This document shows positions 24,260 through 33,069 of a DNA stretch of 41,962 bases, one piece after another (position 1 is the stretch's first letter; each line of letters begins with the position of its first letter). The DNA is from Chloroflexota bacterium. Its GTDB lineage: Bacteria; Chloroflexota; Anaerolineae; Anaerolineales; UBA4823. The translations under genes and the position numbers were made by a program. The stretch spans positions 1-41,962 of the forward strand of contig JAKOUW010000218.1 in NCBI GenBank assembly GCA_029782365.1, in the 5' to 3' direction. The notes below the pieces were generated by a model, which ran no database searches, was not told the DNA's origin, and was given only the letters and a program-made list of their open reading frames with translations.

Positions 24260-25402
24260 ATGAATGATGTGAACAATCCCTCAACCACTCCAGGTCCGAT
24301 TGTGTTGTTTGGTTCTGGCGAGACTGCGCCATCGGCCCAGAAAGTTTTTGATTATGTCATGCGCCGCCTGCCGGCCGAACCGCAGGTGGCGCTGTTGGAA
24401 ACCCCGGCCGGGTTTGAGCAAAACTCCAGCCGTGTCATTGGACGCGTGTCTGAATTCATGCGCCATAACCTGCAAAATTATTCACCCCAGGTACAAGTGA
24501 TCGCGGCACGGCAGCGCGGCACCCCATTCAGCCCTGATTCCAGCGAAGTGGCTGCACCGCTCCTGCAATCTAACCTGGTGTTCATGGGGCCGGGCAGCCC
24601 CAGCTATGCCGTGCGCCAGCTAAAAGACAGCCTGACCTGGCAGTACACGCTGGCCCGCCACCGGCTGGGAGCGGCGCTGGTGCTGGCTTCGGCGGCCGTG
24701 GTGGCAGCCAGCCAGTATGCATTGCCAGTGTATGAGATCTTTAAGGTCGGCGAGGATCTGCATTGGAAACCTGGCCTGGATTTGTTTGGCCAGTATGGCT
24801 TGCCCCTGGTCTTGGTGCCGCATTGGAATAACAGTGAAGGCGGCAGCGAGCTGGACACCAGCCGCTGCTTCATGGGGCAGGCACGCTTTGCCCGCCTGAT
24901 GGCCATGCTGCCTCCTGGATTGACGGTGCTGGGTATTGATGAAAAAACAGCATTGGTGATCGAGCCGTACGACAGCGCAGCCCGCGTCATGGGCGCGGGC
25001 GGTGTGACACTGATCCATACCGGCCACGAACACGAAGCCTACCTGGGCGAAGCCGAGCTGACCGGTACCGGCCTGGCTGAGGTGGCTGAACGCCACCAGA
25101 GCCATGTTCACACATATACTAATGGGGAGAGTTTTCCCCTATCGGAGTGCTGCCCAATGGATGTGCCCTCGGATGGCACCGGTTTGCCACAAGCCATCTG
25201 GGCGCAGGCGCTTCAGGCGCACTTGCCGGTGGTAGAAACAGTGCACGCGCCGACTGAAGAGGTGCTGATACTGGTTGAACAGCGCCGCCAGGCGCGCGCT
25301 TCCAGGGATTGGACTGCCTCCGATGTTCTGCGCCAGCAGATCGCCGCGTTGGGTTGGGTGGTCAAAGATACCAAAGAAGGCCAAGTGTTAGAGAAAAGTT
25401 AG
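24260..25402 (+). CDS. S51 peptidase-like protein fused to a CysS-type C-terminal domain
   Basis: 380 residues. Residues 12-260 resemble the cyanophycinase/dipeptidase E (S51) class of glutamine-amidotransferase-like folds: IVLFGSGETAPSA, VALLETPAGF, FMGPGSPSYAVRQL and a serine in VLASAAVVAAS (S144) where the nucleophile is expected, then a metal- or acid-rich segment (PHWNNSEGGSELD). Residues 340-378 (RRQARASRDWTASDVLRQQI to VKDTKEGQ) match the helical end of cysteinyl-tRNA synthetase, which reads the anticodon region. This combination is known only as an uncharacterised architecture (CysS/YqeB C-terminal domain). Substrate unknown. Convergent with the kinase gene, 11 bases apart. Confidence 0.75.
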   Translation: MNDVNNPSTTPGPIVLFGSGETAPSAQKVFDYVMRRLPAEPQVALLETPAGFEQNSSRVIGRVSEFMRHNLQNYSPQVQVIAARQRGTPFSPDSSEVAAPLLQSNLVFMGPGSPSYAVRQLKDSLTWQYTLARHRLGAALVLASAAVVAASQYALPVYEIFKVGEDLHWKPGLDLFGQYGLPLVLVPHWNNSEGGSELDTSRCFMGQARFARLMAMLPPGLTVLGIDEKTALVIEPYDSAARVMGAGGVTLIHTGHEHEAYLGEAELTGTGLAEVAERHQSHVHTYTNGESFPLSECCPMDVPSDGTGLPQAIWAQALQAHLPVVETVHAPTEEVLILVEQRRQARASRDWTASDVLRQQIAALGWVVKDTKEGQVLEKS

Positions 25403-25413
25403 CTGAGCCCAGA

Positions 25414-27213
25414 TCAGAGAGGCCTGGCCGGGAATTGAATGGAAAACTGCGTGCCTGGCTGGCGCCGAACCTGAATTTCACCTTTGATTTGTTCGACCAG
25501 CATCGAGATCAACTGCATGCCAAAACCGCTGGACTGCCCGATGTCAACGGCTTCTGGCATGCCAATACCGTTATCTTCAAAAATGATGGAAACAGTATTG
25601 TTCTGGCGGAAAGCGGTGAGTCTGATTTTGCCCTTTTCCTGGCCGGGGAACGCATGCTTCATTGAGTTTGTGATTAACTCGTTCAGAATTATTCCCAAAG
25701 GCGGAATCAGATTCTGATCAACGATAATATCATCAACATGAATTTCCTTATCGATCTTTCCTTTGTGGTCGAACAGGTTGGTGATCTCTTCTACCAGGGC
25801 CGGTAAATAGACTTTCAATGAAAGTGCACCAGTGTTTTCTGAGCGCAGCAGTTTGTCATAAAGCACCATCATGCCCTGCAAGTGGCTGATGGCATCCTGC
25901 AAGGCGCTGCGCGCGGCAGAGTCCGCCTGCTTTTCTAGCTGCAGCTGCAGCATGCTTGAAATAGCGCTGATATTGTTTTTTACGCGATGGTGAATCTCGT
26001 GGATCAACAACTCTTTTTCATGCAGCAATTGAATGATTTGCTGTTCGGCCTGTTTTTTCTCAGTGATGTCACGCATAGCAGCCATAGTGCCAATCACCTG
26101 GTTGTCGGCATCGCGGATCGCCGCAGTAGAAAGGCTGGCGATAAACCGGCTGCCGTCTTTTTTCTGGCGCACAATTTCCAGGCCTGATATAGCCTCGCCT
26201 GCCCGGACCCGCTGGATAATGGCGGCGAACTCATCCTCTTTATCGGGAGGCACAACGGGCGTTCTTTTGCCAATCACCTCTTCAGGTTTCCAACCCAGAA
26301 CCCTGGAGGCAGCCGGATTCCATGTTACCACCTTTCCTTCAGTGTCGATGCTGAATAAAGGCTCAGGAGTGCAGTCGATCATGGCGCGCATATAGTCTTC
26401 ACTCAAGCGTAGGGCGTCTTCCACGCGTTTTTGATCGGAAATATCGTGCAAGGTGCCCAATAAACGGATCGGTTTCCCCTGGTTATCTCGCTGGAGCTCC
26501 GCCCTGACATGGATAAACGCCTCTCCGCCACTAGGCCGGCGCAGGCGGAATTTCAAGTTGATATCACCTTTGCCGGCAGCTGCTGATTCAAACTTTTCGC
26601 GCACAATTTGGTTATCTTGGTGATGGACTAGCTGGAGCACCGCTCCCAATGACGGGATAACTGCAGAAGATTCTATACCTAAAATGTGGTATGTCTCATC
26701 CGACCACTGCATGTGGTTGGCTGCCAGATCCCAATCCAGGTAGCCAATCTGGCCAATTTTCAAAACTGCCTGCAATTGGTTTTCACTGTGGCGGATTTTT
26801 TGCTCTGCCAGGCGCAGACTTTGGTTGGCCTGGTGGAGCTTGAAAGCCATCTTGATCGAAGCCAGCAGCACGGTGCCACCGCTGTTTTTTACCACGTAGC
26901 CGTACGAACTGATCGCTTCGGTTTTCTCGACGATTTCTTTCTCTGTATGCGAAGAAAGAAAGATGATAGGGATTTCGCGCTCAGCCAGTATGCGCCGGGC
27001 GGCTTGCGTGCCATCCATGCCGCGGCCCAGGTTAACATCCATCAAAATCAGATCAACCGTCCGATGAGGATCTGTTACGCACTCGACGGCCTGCTCGCCA
27101 TCCAGAGCCAGAAGTGTGCGAAACCCCTCAACTTCCAAAAAATGCTGTACGCCCATGGCGAGGATAATTTCGTCTTCCACAATTAAAATGGTTTTCAAAA
27201 TTTGATCCTGCAT
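25414..27213 (-). CDS. REC-PAS-PAS sensor histidine kinase (HisKA_2/HWE-like)
   Basis: 599 residues from ATG at 27213 (an upstream in-frame start at 27249 adds 12 residues; AAGGG precedes 27213). Receiver domain first: ILIVEDE, phosphate acceptor D59 in LILMDVNLG, and K in GYVVKN. Two PAS domains follow (about 135-255 and 265-385). The kinase core has the HisKA_2 histidine motif LLIHEIHHRVKNN and an ATPase domain with ILNELITNSMKHAF, DNGIGMP and GFGMQL. No membrane segment, so it senses something in the cytoplasm. No output regulator is encoded beside it. Confidence 0.92.
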   Translation of the reverse strand: MQDQILKTILIVEDEIILAMGVQHFLEVEGFRTLLALDGEQAVECVTDPHRTVDLILMDVNLGRGMDGTQAARRILAEREIPIIFLSSHTEKEIVEKTEAISSYGYVVKNSGGTVLLASIKMAFKLHQANQSLRLAEQKIRHSENQLQAVLKIGQIGYLDWDLAANHMQWSDETYHILGIESSAVIPSLGAVLQLVHHQDNQIVREKFESAAAGKGDINLKFRLRRPSGGEAFIHVRAELQRDNQGKPIRLLGTLHDISDQKRVEDALRLSEDYMRAMIDCTPEPLFSIDTEGKVVTWNPAASRVLGWKPEEVIGKRTPVVPPDKEDEFAAIIQRVRAGEAISGLEIVRQKKDGSRFIASLSTAAIRDADNQVIGTMAAMRDITEKKQAEQQIIQLLHEKELLIHEIHHRVKNNISAISSMLQLQLEKQADSAARSALQDAISHLQGMMVLYDKLLRSENTGALSLKVYLPALVEEITNLFDHKGKIDKEIHVDDIIVDQNLIPPLGIILNELITNSMKHAFPGQEKGKIRLTAFRQNNTVSIIFEDNGIGMPEAVDIGQSSGFGMQLISMLVEQIKGEIQVRRQPGTQFSIQFPARPL

Positions 27214-27328
27214 ACAACGACCCTTTTGTGATGATCTACATCTTACCACACCAAGTGGGAAGGCTGCGGTTGTTCACAATATATTCTGCCACAAAAGCCC
27301 GGACAGCGCTCCCGCTTTTTTTATCGCT

Positions 27329-27334
27329 TATAAT
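27329..27334 (+). promoter_or_regulatory. -10 element TATAAT before the hydroxyacid dehydrogenase gene
   Basis: A perfect TATAAT 28 bases upstream of the ATG at 27363, with a normal ribosome binding site between. The -35 position is GC-rich and does not match. Confidence 0.4.
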
Positions 27335-27362
27335 ACATTCGTTATCTTTGAGAGGAGGAAGT

Positions 27363-28256
27363 ATGCTGACGGTAGGTTATATTGGCCTGGGGTTGATGGG
27401 CAAATCGATTGCCCGTAATATTCTCAAAGCGGGTTTCCCGTTGGTGGTGCACAACCGCAGCCGCGCAGCGGTGGATGAACTGGTGAGTGAAGGCGCTAAA
27501 CCGGCGTTTTCAGCGGCAGAAGTGGCGCGACAGGTGGATATCGTCTTTACGAACCTGCCTGACTCGCCGGATGTCGAAGCGGTGACGTTGGGGCCAGGAG
27601 GCATTGTGGAAGGAGCGCATCCGGGGTTGATCATGGTTGATAACTCAACCATCAAGCCGGTGGTTGCCCGACAGATAGCGCAGGCGTTGGCCGCGCACGG
27701 CGTGCAGTGCCTGGATGCGCCGGTCTCAGGGGGAGATATCGGGGCGCGCAACGGCACCCTGGCCATCATGGTCGGCGGTCCGGCAGCCGCCTTGGAAACG
27801 GCGCTCCCAGTACTCCAGGCTTTGGGGAAAACCATCACTCGCGTCGGCGATTCCGGCGCGGGGCAGATTGCCAAGGCCTGCAACCAGATCATGGTGGCTG
27901 CGCAGATGACAGCCATGGGTGAGCTGTTGGTGTTTGCCCGCAAAGCCGGCGCCGATCCGCAAAAAGTGGTCGAAGCGATCAAAGGCGGCGCTGCGCAGTG
28001 TTGGTCGCTGGATGTGAAGCCTCCGCGCCTGTTCGCCGGCAACCGGCAGCCCGGCTTTAAGGCGTATATGCAGGCCAAAGATTTGAACATTGTCATGGAA
28101 ACCGCCCGTCAATATGGTATCCCACTTCCCGTGACGGCTGCCAGCACCCAGCTTTTCAATGCCATGCTGCAAATGGGCATGGCTGAGCTGGACAACTCGG
28201 CGGTGATTGGGGTTATCGAAGCGCTGGCCGGAGTCAGCCTTCTGCCAACCGAGTAG
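27363..28256 (+). CDS. beta-hydroxyacid dehydrogenase (3-hydroxyisobutyrate / tartronate semialdehyde reductase family)
   Basis: 297 residues from the ATG behind GAGGAGG. NAD(P)-binding GYIGLGLMGKSIA (5-17), substrate-binding DAPVSGGDIGARNGTL (118 onward), and catalytic Lys171 in GAGQIAKACNQ, at the family's usual number. The family reversibly reduces short beta-oxo acids such as methylmalonate or tartronate semialdehyde. N31-R32 after the second strand (VVHNRS) suggests NADP rather than NAD; this is an inference. YitT follows nine bases later. Confidence 0.92.
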   Translation: MLTVGYIGLGLMGKSIARNILKAGFPLVVHNRSRAAVDELVSEGAKPAFSAAEVARQVDIVFTNLPDSPDVEAVTLGPGGIVEGAHPGLIMVDNSTIKPVVARQIAQALAAHGVQCLDAPVSGGDIGARNGTLAIMVGGPAAALETALPVLQALGKTITRVGDSGAGQIAKACNQIMVAAQMTAMGELLVFARKAGADPQKVVEAIKGGAAQCWSLDVKPPRLFAGNRQPGFKAYMQAKDLNIVMETARQYGIPLPVTAASTQLFNAMLQMGMAELDNSAVIGVIEALAGVSLLPTE

Positions 28257-28265
28257 CCTAAACCT

Positions 28266-29171
28266 ATGGAGACCTTCTGGAAATCGTTCTTCGCACAGCG
28301 GCCAGTTTTTAGCTGGAGCGGGTTGAGCGATTTCGGCCTGATCAGCGCCGGGGCGCTGCTGCAGGCGCTGGCCTGGCGCCTGTTCATGGTGCCGGTGCAC
28401 CTGGCCAACGGCGGGATTGCCGGTTTGGCTCAGATCATTAATTATTACACTGGCTGGCCGTTGGGCGTGATGGTGCTGGTGGGCAATATACCGCTGTTCA
28501 TCTTGGGGTGGCGCTACCTGGGCGGGCCGCGCTTCGCCCTGCGCACCGCTTATGCCGTGCTGGCGGTATCAGTATTCACAGACACCCTGCCGCTGCTTCC
28601 CTTTTTTCCGGCGGCTGGGCTGACCAAAGACCTGGTGTTGAATGCCCTGTACGGCGGCGTGGTGAGCGGGATTGGTTATGGGTTGGTTTACCGTGGACAG
28701 GGCACCAGCGGCGGCACGGATATCCTGGCGCGCATGCTAACCAGTTGGTGGGGCATCGCCATTTCCCAATCGTATCTGGTGACCGATGCGCTGACCATGT
28801 TCCTGGCCGGCCTGTCTTTCAGTTGGGAAAACGCTTTGTATTCGCTGCTGGTGCTGTATATCAGCGGGGTGGCGGCCGAAGCGGCAACCGAGGGCTCGGA
28901 CGTGGTGCGCACAGCGGTGATTATAACCAGCCAGCCTGAGCCGGTGGCCCAGGCAATCCTGGTGGAGATGGAGCGCGGAGTCACGGTGATTGGGGCACAC
29001 GGCGCCTACACCGGCCAGGCGCGCACTGTTTTGTACAGCGTCATCACGCGCTCTGAGACAGCGCATTTGAAAAGCCTGGTGCGCCAGGCCGATCCGCAGG
29101 CGTTCATTGTAATTGGCCAGGCGCATGAAGCCCTGGGAGAAGGATTTAAGCCGCTGAGCGATGGGAAATGA
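28266..29171 (+). CDS. YitT family membrane protein (DUF161/DUF2179)
   Basis: 301 residues with about five membrane helices (AGALLQALAWRLFMVP, PLGVMVLVGNIPLFILGW and later segments), the GQGTSGGTDILARML motif, and a cytoplasmic DUF2179 domain at the end (VVRTAVIITSQPEPVAQAIL, GVTVIGAHGAYTGQ, VLYSVITRSE). Function unknown in general. Probably co-transcribed with the dehydrogenase. Confidence 0.9.
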   Translation: METFWKSFFAQRPVFSWSGLSDFGLISAGALLQALAWRLFMVPVHLANGGIAGLAQIINYYTGWPLGVMVLVGNIPLFILGWRYLGGPRFALRTAYAVLAVSVFTDTLPLLPFFPAAGLTKDLVLNALYGGVVSGIGYGLVYRGQGTSGGTDILARMLTSWWGIAISQSYLVTDALTMFLAGLSFSWENALYSLLVLYISGVAAEAATEGSDVVRTAVIITSQPEPVAQAILVEMERGVTVIGAHGAYTGQARTVLYSVITRSETAHLKSLVRQADPQAFIVIGQAHEALGEGFKPLSDGK

Positions 29172-29234
29172 ATAGGCGATTGCTCTATCTGACGCGACTT
29201 TTTTAAAGAAATTGCGTAAAATAGGATAGATAAA

Positions 29235-29247
29235 CCTGAAGTTCAGG
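29235..29247 (+). promoter_or_regulatory. palindrome overlapping the ribosome binding site of the ECF sigma gene
   Basis: CCTGAA-G-TTCAGG is a perfect inverted repeat whose right arm contains the AGGAG that serves the GTG at 29259. It could be an operator or a translational switch. Confidence 0.4.
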
Positions 29248-29258
29248 AGTAAACGGAT

Positions 29259-29861
29259 GTGAACGAGCACGAGCCAGACTGGCTCGCTAAAGCAATTCGA
29301 GGCGACCAGGAAGCCTTCAGCAACCTGGTCCAGGCATACCAGACGCCGGTGTTTAACCTCTGTTACCGCATGTTGGGCGATCCGTACGAGGCCGAGGATG
29401 CGGCGCAGGAGGCTTTCCTACGGGCATACCAGAATTTGCGGCGTTATGACAGCCAGCGTCCCTTTTCGACCTGGCTGCTCTCTATAGCCGCTCACTACTG
29501 CATCGACCAGATTCGCAAGCGGCGCCTCAAGCTGCTTTCATTGGATGATGATCCTCTAGTTGACCCACCCGACCGCCTGCCCGGCCCAGAGCCTTCTCTC
29601 AGCCAGCGTGAAGAACAGCGCCGTGTGCAGGAACTGTTGGGACAGGTTAGCCCACAAGACCGGGCAGCCTTGATTATGTTGTATTGGTATGATATGTCTT
29701 ATGAAGAAATTGCCGAATCGCTTTCGATGACTGTCAGCGCGGTAAAAAGCCGCCTGCACCGTGCTCGCCAGGTGCTGGCGCAGGGATGGATGGATCAGGA
29801 AGCAAAAGCGTACGCGCAAGAAAGGACTCGCAATGAACGAGCTCACTCACCAGCCTTTTAA
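29259..29861 (+). CDS. ECF-type RNA polymerase sigma factor
   Basis: 200 residues from GTG, behind AGGAG at 29245-29249. Region 2: FSNLVQAYQTPVFNLCYRML, DAAQEAFLRAYQNL, FSTWLLSIAAHYCIDQIRKR. Region 4: RAALIMLYWYDMSYEEIAES and AVKSRLHRARQVLAQ. It is followed, with a 29-base overlap, by a zinc-containing anti-sigma factor. Confidence 0.92.
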   Translation: MNEHEPDWLAKAIRGDQEAFSNLVQAYQTPVFNLCYRMLGDPYEAEDAAQEAFLRAYQNLRRYDSQRPFSTWLLSIAAHYCIDQIRKRRLKLLSLDDDPLVDPPDRLPGPEPSLSQREEQRRVQELLGQVSPQDRAALIMLYWYDMSYEEIAESLSMTVSAVKSRLHRARQVLAQGWMDQEAKAYAQERTRNERAHSPAF

Positions 29862-30375
29862 TGATTGGATGCTGGCCGGCGAACCACTGAGCGTGGACCA
29901 GACCCAGGAGCTGCAGGACCACCTGCGCACCTGCGAAACCTGCCGCCAGCGCCAGCAAGCCTGGAATGGCGTGCAGCATCTCTTCCACTCCAGTGGGAAT
30001 GTCGGACCTGCTCCGGGCTTCGCCTTCCGCTGGCAGGTGCGGATGGTAGCATTCCGCCTGGAACGCCAGCGCCGTATTGCCTGGGTGTTTTTTGTCATCA
30101 TGGCCAGTCTGGCGCTGCTGCTGCTCGGGTTAATGGCCTGGCAGTTAATGTCTGCTCTCCCTGGCCCGCAGCAGCTTTTAGCCGCGGGGATGCTGGCGCT
30201 GGCCCGCTTTGGCGGGTTGGTTAAGTTGGCTAACCAGGTTTTGGCAAATTTGCGCAGTTTTGTTTCCCCATTTTCGTTCGCCGGTCTGGTATTTTTCACC
30301 GGTTTTGTCAGCCTGATCAGCGTTTTGTGGCTGGTAGCCTTTCAGCAACTGCGCCAGCGTGGGGCAGAAGTATGA
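29833..30375 (+). CDS. zinc anti-sigma factor (ZAS type), membrane protein
   Basis: 180 residues from the ATG with AAAGGA six bases upstream. The N terminus has HLRTCETC, the H-x3-C-x2-C zinc motif of ZAS proteins such as RsrA/ChrR, which bind ECF sigma factors and often release them on oxidative or envelope stress. Two hydrophobic segments follow (VFFVIMASLALLLLGLMAW; SFAGLVFFTGFVSLISVLW). The stop overlaps the next start as ATGA. Confidence 0.85.
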   Translation: MNELTHQPFNDWMLAGEPLSVDQTQELQDHLRTCETCRQRQQAWNGVQHLFHSSGNVGPAPGFAFRWQVRMVAFRLERQRRIAWVFFVIMASLALLLLGLMAWQLMSALPGPQQLLAAGMLALARFGGLVKLANQVLANLRSFVSPFSFAGLVFFTGFVSLISVLWLVAFQQLRQRGAEV

Positions 30376-31421
30376 ACGGGCTGCGGCGTTTTCTTCCCTG
30401 GATCGCTCTGCTGTTGATCGCTCTCTTGCTATCTACAGGCAGCGGCGGCAGCGTGGCGCACGCCGCCGCGCCAGCAAAAACGATTATTGCCAACACCTTC
30501 ACCCTGGCGGATGGAGAAATGCTGAATGAAGATTTGACGATTTTGGCCGGCACGGTGACTCTTGAGAAAGGCTCGACCATGAATGGCAATATCAGCCTGG
30601 CTGGGGGCACACTCCAGGTGGCCGGCCTGGTGAAGGGCAATATCACCGCTACCGGCGGCACGATTGCTTTGAAAAGCAGCGCCCATGTGACCGGCGATAT
30701 CAGCCTGACAGGCGTGGCATTCAGCCGGGCGGATGGAGCTCAGGTGGATGGCAGCACACAGTCGCTTGAGCGCGGCCTACCGGCCATCCCTGGCATACCC
30801 GAGGTTTCGTGGTCCAGGGGGCTGAACCCGTTTTGGGAAGCAGTGTGGTTCCTGGCGCGCATTTTTATCTTTTCGGCGCTGGCCGTGCTGGCGGCTATGT
30901 TTTTCCCACGGCAGTTAGAGCGCACCAGCCGGGCGATTGTTGCCCAGCCGCTGACCGGTGGCCTGTTGGGTTTGCTGACCGTGGTCGTGGCGCCGTTTGT
31001 TGTGCTGCTTTTGCTCATCACGATTATCTTGAGCCCGGTGGCTGTGCTGGGTGTGCTGGCGTTAGGATTGATCATTCTGTTCGGTTGGATCGCCCTGGGG
31101 CTGGAAACCGGCCGCCGCCTGGCCAGCGCCATGAGTCAAGAGTGGGCTGTGCCGTTGGCAGCCGGACTGGGCACGCTCTTGTTGACCTTCGTGCTGTTAT
31201 CGATCAATTTTATCCCGTGTATTGGGTGGGTATTCCCCTTTGCCGCTGGCCTGGTCGGTTTGGGTGCGGCGCTGTTGACAGTGATTGGCACACGCGACTA
31301 TCCCGCCCCATTGGGCTTGCTGCCCTCATTATCTCCTGCGGATGCCAATGTGCCTCTGGCAAATACTTCATCTACGGATCTCATGACCAGCAGTGAACCT
31401 CCAACCGATCCCCAAATCTAA
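30372..31421 (+). CDS. bactofilin-like membrane protein
   Basis: 349 residues from the ATG overlapping the previous stop. Signal peptide, then a short right-handed beta-helix of bactofilin type seen as regular repeats (NEDLTILAGTVTLEKG, MNGNISLAGGTLQVAG, VKGNITATGGTIALKS, HVTGDISLTG), then four hydrophobic segments in the second half (FSALAVLAAMFF, GLLGLLTVVVAPFVVLLLLI, and two more). The repeat domain would lie outside the membrane. Being translationally coupled to the anti-sigma factor, it may be part of the envelope-sensing unit or its target. It ends tail-to-tail with the next gene, overlapping by four bases. Confidence 0.75.
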   Translation: MNGLRRFLPWIALLLIALLLSTGSGGSVAHAAAPAKTIIANTFTLADGEMLNEDLTILAGTVTLEKGSTMNGNISLAGGTLQVAGLVKGNITATGGTIALKSSAHVTGDISLTGVAFSRADGAQVDGSTQSLERGLPAIPGIPEVSWSRGLNPFWEAVWFLARIFIFSALAVLAAMFFPRQLERTSRAIVAQPLTGGLLGLLTVVVAPFVVLLLLITIILSPVAVLGVLALGLIILFGWIALGLETGRRLASAMSQEWAVPLAAGLGTLLLTFVLLSINFIPCIGWVFPFAAGLVGLGAALLTVIGTRDYPAPLGLLPSLSPADANVPLANTSSTDLMTSSEPPTDPQI

Positions 31422-32104
31422 CTTGGGTTTACACCCGCTGCTCCGATTAGAATAAAGGCTTGTGCGAGGTGGTACGTGGCCATCACCAACGGTCGCGCGA
31501 GAGGCAGCGGTTGTACAAAGCGATCCCAGGCCAACAAACCATCGGATACCAGGAAGCACAGGCCGCCCAACGCTGCCAGACGAGCAGGAATGGGAGGCCA
31601 GGCCGGGTTGGAAAGACAAAGCAGAGCCAGCAGAGTCATGGGCGTGAGGACGCAAATATATGCCAGTATTGGCAGACGCATCTGGTACAAGCGACGGCCT
31701 ACCAGGCTTGTCAGGATGCGCCGGTACATTAGCCAGGCGATCGCCGCCAGCGCCATGCCCGGTATTACACCAATGGGCCAGAAGTAGGCCAGGTTTGCGG
31801 AGAAGGCGGCGATATACAGCAGGTGACCAGCCAGGAATGCGGCCAGACCGGGGAGGAAATAATTTTCCGGCAGCATCAACAGCACATCTCCGGCTAGCCC
31901 GCACAGCGCGCCACCCAAAAACAACCAGGCCTGCCATTGCCCCGCGGTCAGGGCTTGTGATTGGATGAGCGCAAAATATGCTGCCAGCAGGAGCATGACA
32001 GCGGGCTTTGTAAAATAAATTAACCAACGCAGATCGCACCCGGCTGCCAACCAATTTAGGATGGCCAGCCCGGCGGCGCACCACAGCAGCGCTTGCCACC
32101 CCAT
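31418..32104 (-). CDS. lysoplasmalogenase (YhhN/TMEM86 family)
   Basis: 228 residues with about eight membrane helices. Family marks: YFTKPAVMLLLAAYF, GDVLLMLPENYFLPGLAAFL, GHLLYIAAF and SDGLLAWDRF. Members cleave the vinyl-ether bond of lysoplasmalogens; activity for this protein is not shown. It follows era by six bases. Confidence 0.85.
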   Translation of the reverse strand: MGWQALLWCAAGLAILNWLAAGCDLRWLIYFTKPAVMLLLAAYFALIQSQALTAGQWQAWLFLGGALCGLAGDVLLMLPENYFLPGLAAFLAGHLLYIAAFSANLAYFWPIGVIPGMALAAIAWLMYRRILTSLVGRRLYQMRLPILAYICVLTPMTLLALLCLSNPAWPPIPARLAALGGLCFLVSDGLLAWDRFVQPLPLARPLVMATYHLAQAFILIGAAGVNPS

Positions 32105-32110
32105 ATCAGC

Positions 32111-33028
32111 TCAACTCTCATCAGGAAAGCCAAGCGATCTCAGGGCCGTCTGATCGTCACGCCAGCCGCTGCGCACCTTGACCTTTAATTCCAGGAATAC
32201 TTTGCGCCCACTCATGCCCTCGATTTCTTGGCGGGCGGCAGCGCCAATCTCCTTGATCATTTTGCCGCCCTGCCCGATGACGATCGACTTATGCGATTCG
32301 CGCTCCACGAAGACAGTAGCGGCGATGTAAGCTCCGTTTTCGCCGCGCTCGGTATATTCATCGATGCGCACGGCGATGCCGTGCGGCACCTCATCGCGCA
32401 GAATCTGCAAGGCGGCGGCGCGAATTAGGTCGGCGCTGATCTCGCGCTCGTACAGGTCGGTCACCTGGTCTTCGGGATAATACACCGGACCCTCGGGCAG
32501 GCGTTCCAGGATAGTTTGCATAAGCAAGTTGCAGTTCTCATTGTGCAAAGCTGAAATGGGATAAAGTTGAGCGCCTGGCAGCAGCGCCTGGTATGCCTGT
32601 AACCTGGTCGGGATTTGTTGGCTGGGGAGGGCATCCATTTTGTTGACGATCAACAGGGTTTTATCCAGGCCGGCCTTTCCCAACTGGGCGATGCGCTCGG
32701 CGACCAGCGTGTCTTCGGGGGTTGGAGTGCTGTTAGCCTCCACAAGAAACAAGATCAGGTCGGCGTCTTCCAGCGCATCGTAAACCTGGCGGTTCATCAG
32801 CTCGCCCAGCTTGTGGGCCGGTTTATGCAGGCCGGGTGTGTCAATAAAAATAACCTGGGCGTCCGGCCGTGTCAGGATGCCCAATTGGCGTTTGCGGGTG
32901 GTTTGAGGGCGAGGCGAAACGGCAGCAACTTTCTGACCCAACAGCAGATTTACCAGCGTCGATTTGCCCACATTGGGCCGTCCGGCGACGGCGACATAAC
33001 CGGATTTATAAGTGGTGGAGGATGACAT
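32111..33028 (-). CDS. era: GTPase Era
   Basis: 305 residues from the ATG at 33028; the frame extends upstream to 33403 but that part lies over the neighbouring gene. GTPase motifs: G1 GRPNVGKS (16-23), G3 DTPG (63-66), G4 NKMD (129-132). C-terminal KH domain with VIGQGGKMIKEIG. Era binds 16S rRNA and helps mature the small ribosomal subunit. It stands between the metallophosphoesterase and the lysoplasmalogenase genes. Confidence 0.96.
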   Translation of the reverse strand: MSSSTTYKSGYVAVAGRPNVGKSTLVNLLLGQKVAAVSPRPQTTRKRQLGILTRPDAQVIFIDTPGLHKPAHKLGELMNRQVYDALEDADLILFLVEANSTPTPEDTLVAERIAQLGKAGLDKTLLIVNKMDALPSQQIPTRLQAYQALLPGAQLYPISALHNENCNLLMQTILERLPEGPVYYPEDQVTDLYEREISADLIRAAALQILRDEVPHGIAVRIDEYTERGENGAYIAATVFVERESHKSIVIGQGGKMIKEIGAAARQEIEGMSGRKVFLELKVKVRSGWRDDQTALRSLGFPDES

Positions 33029-33069
33029 AAGTGTTGGCAGCCGAGGCCAGCCGCACTGCTCCTTTGTGA

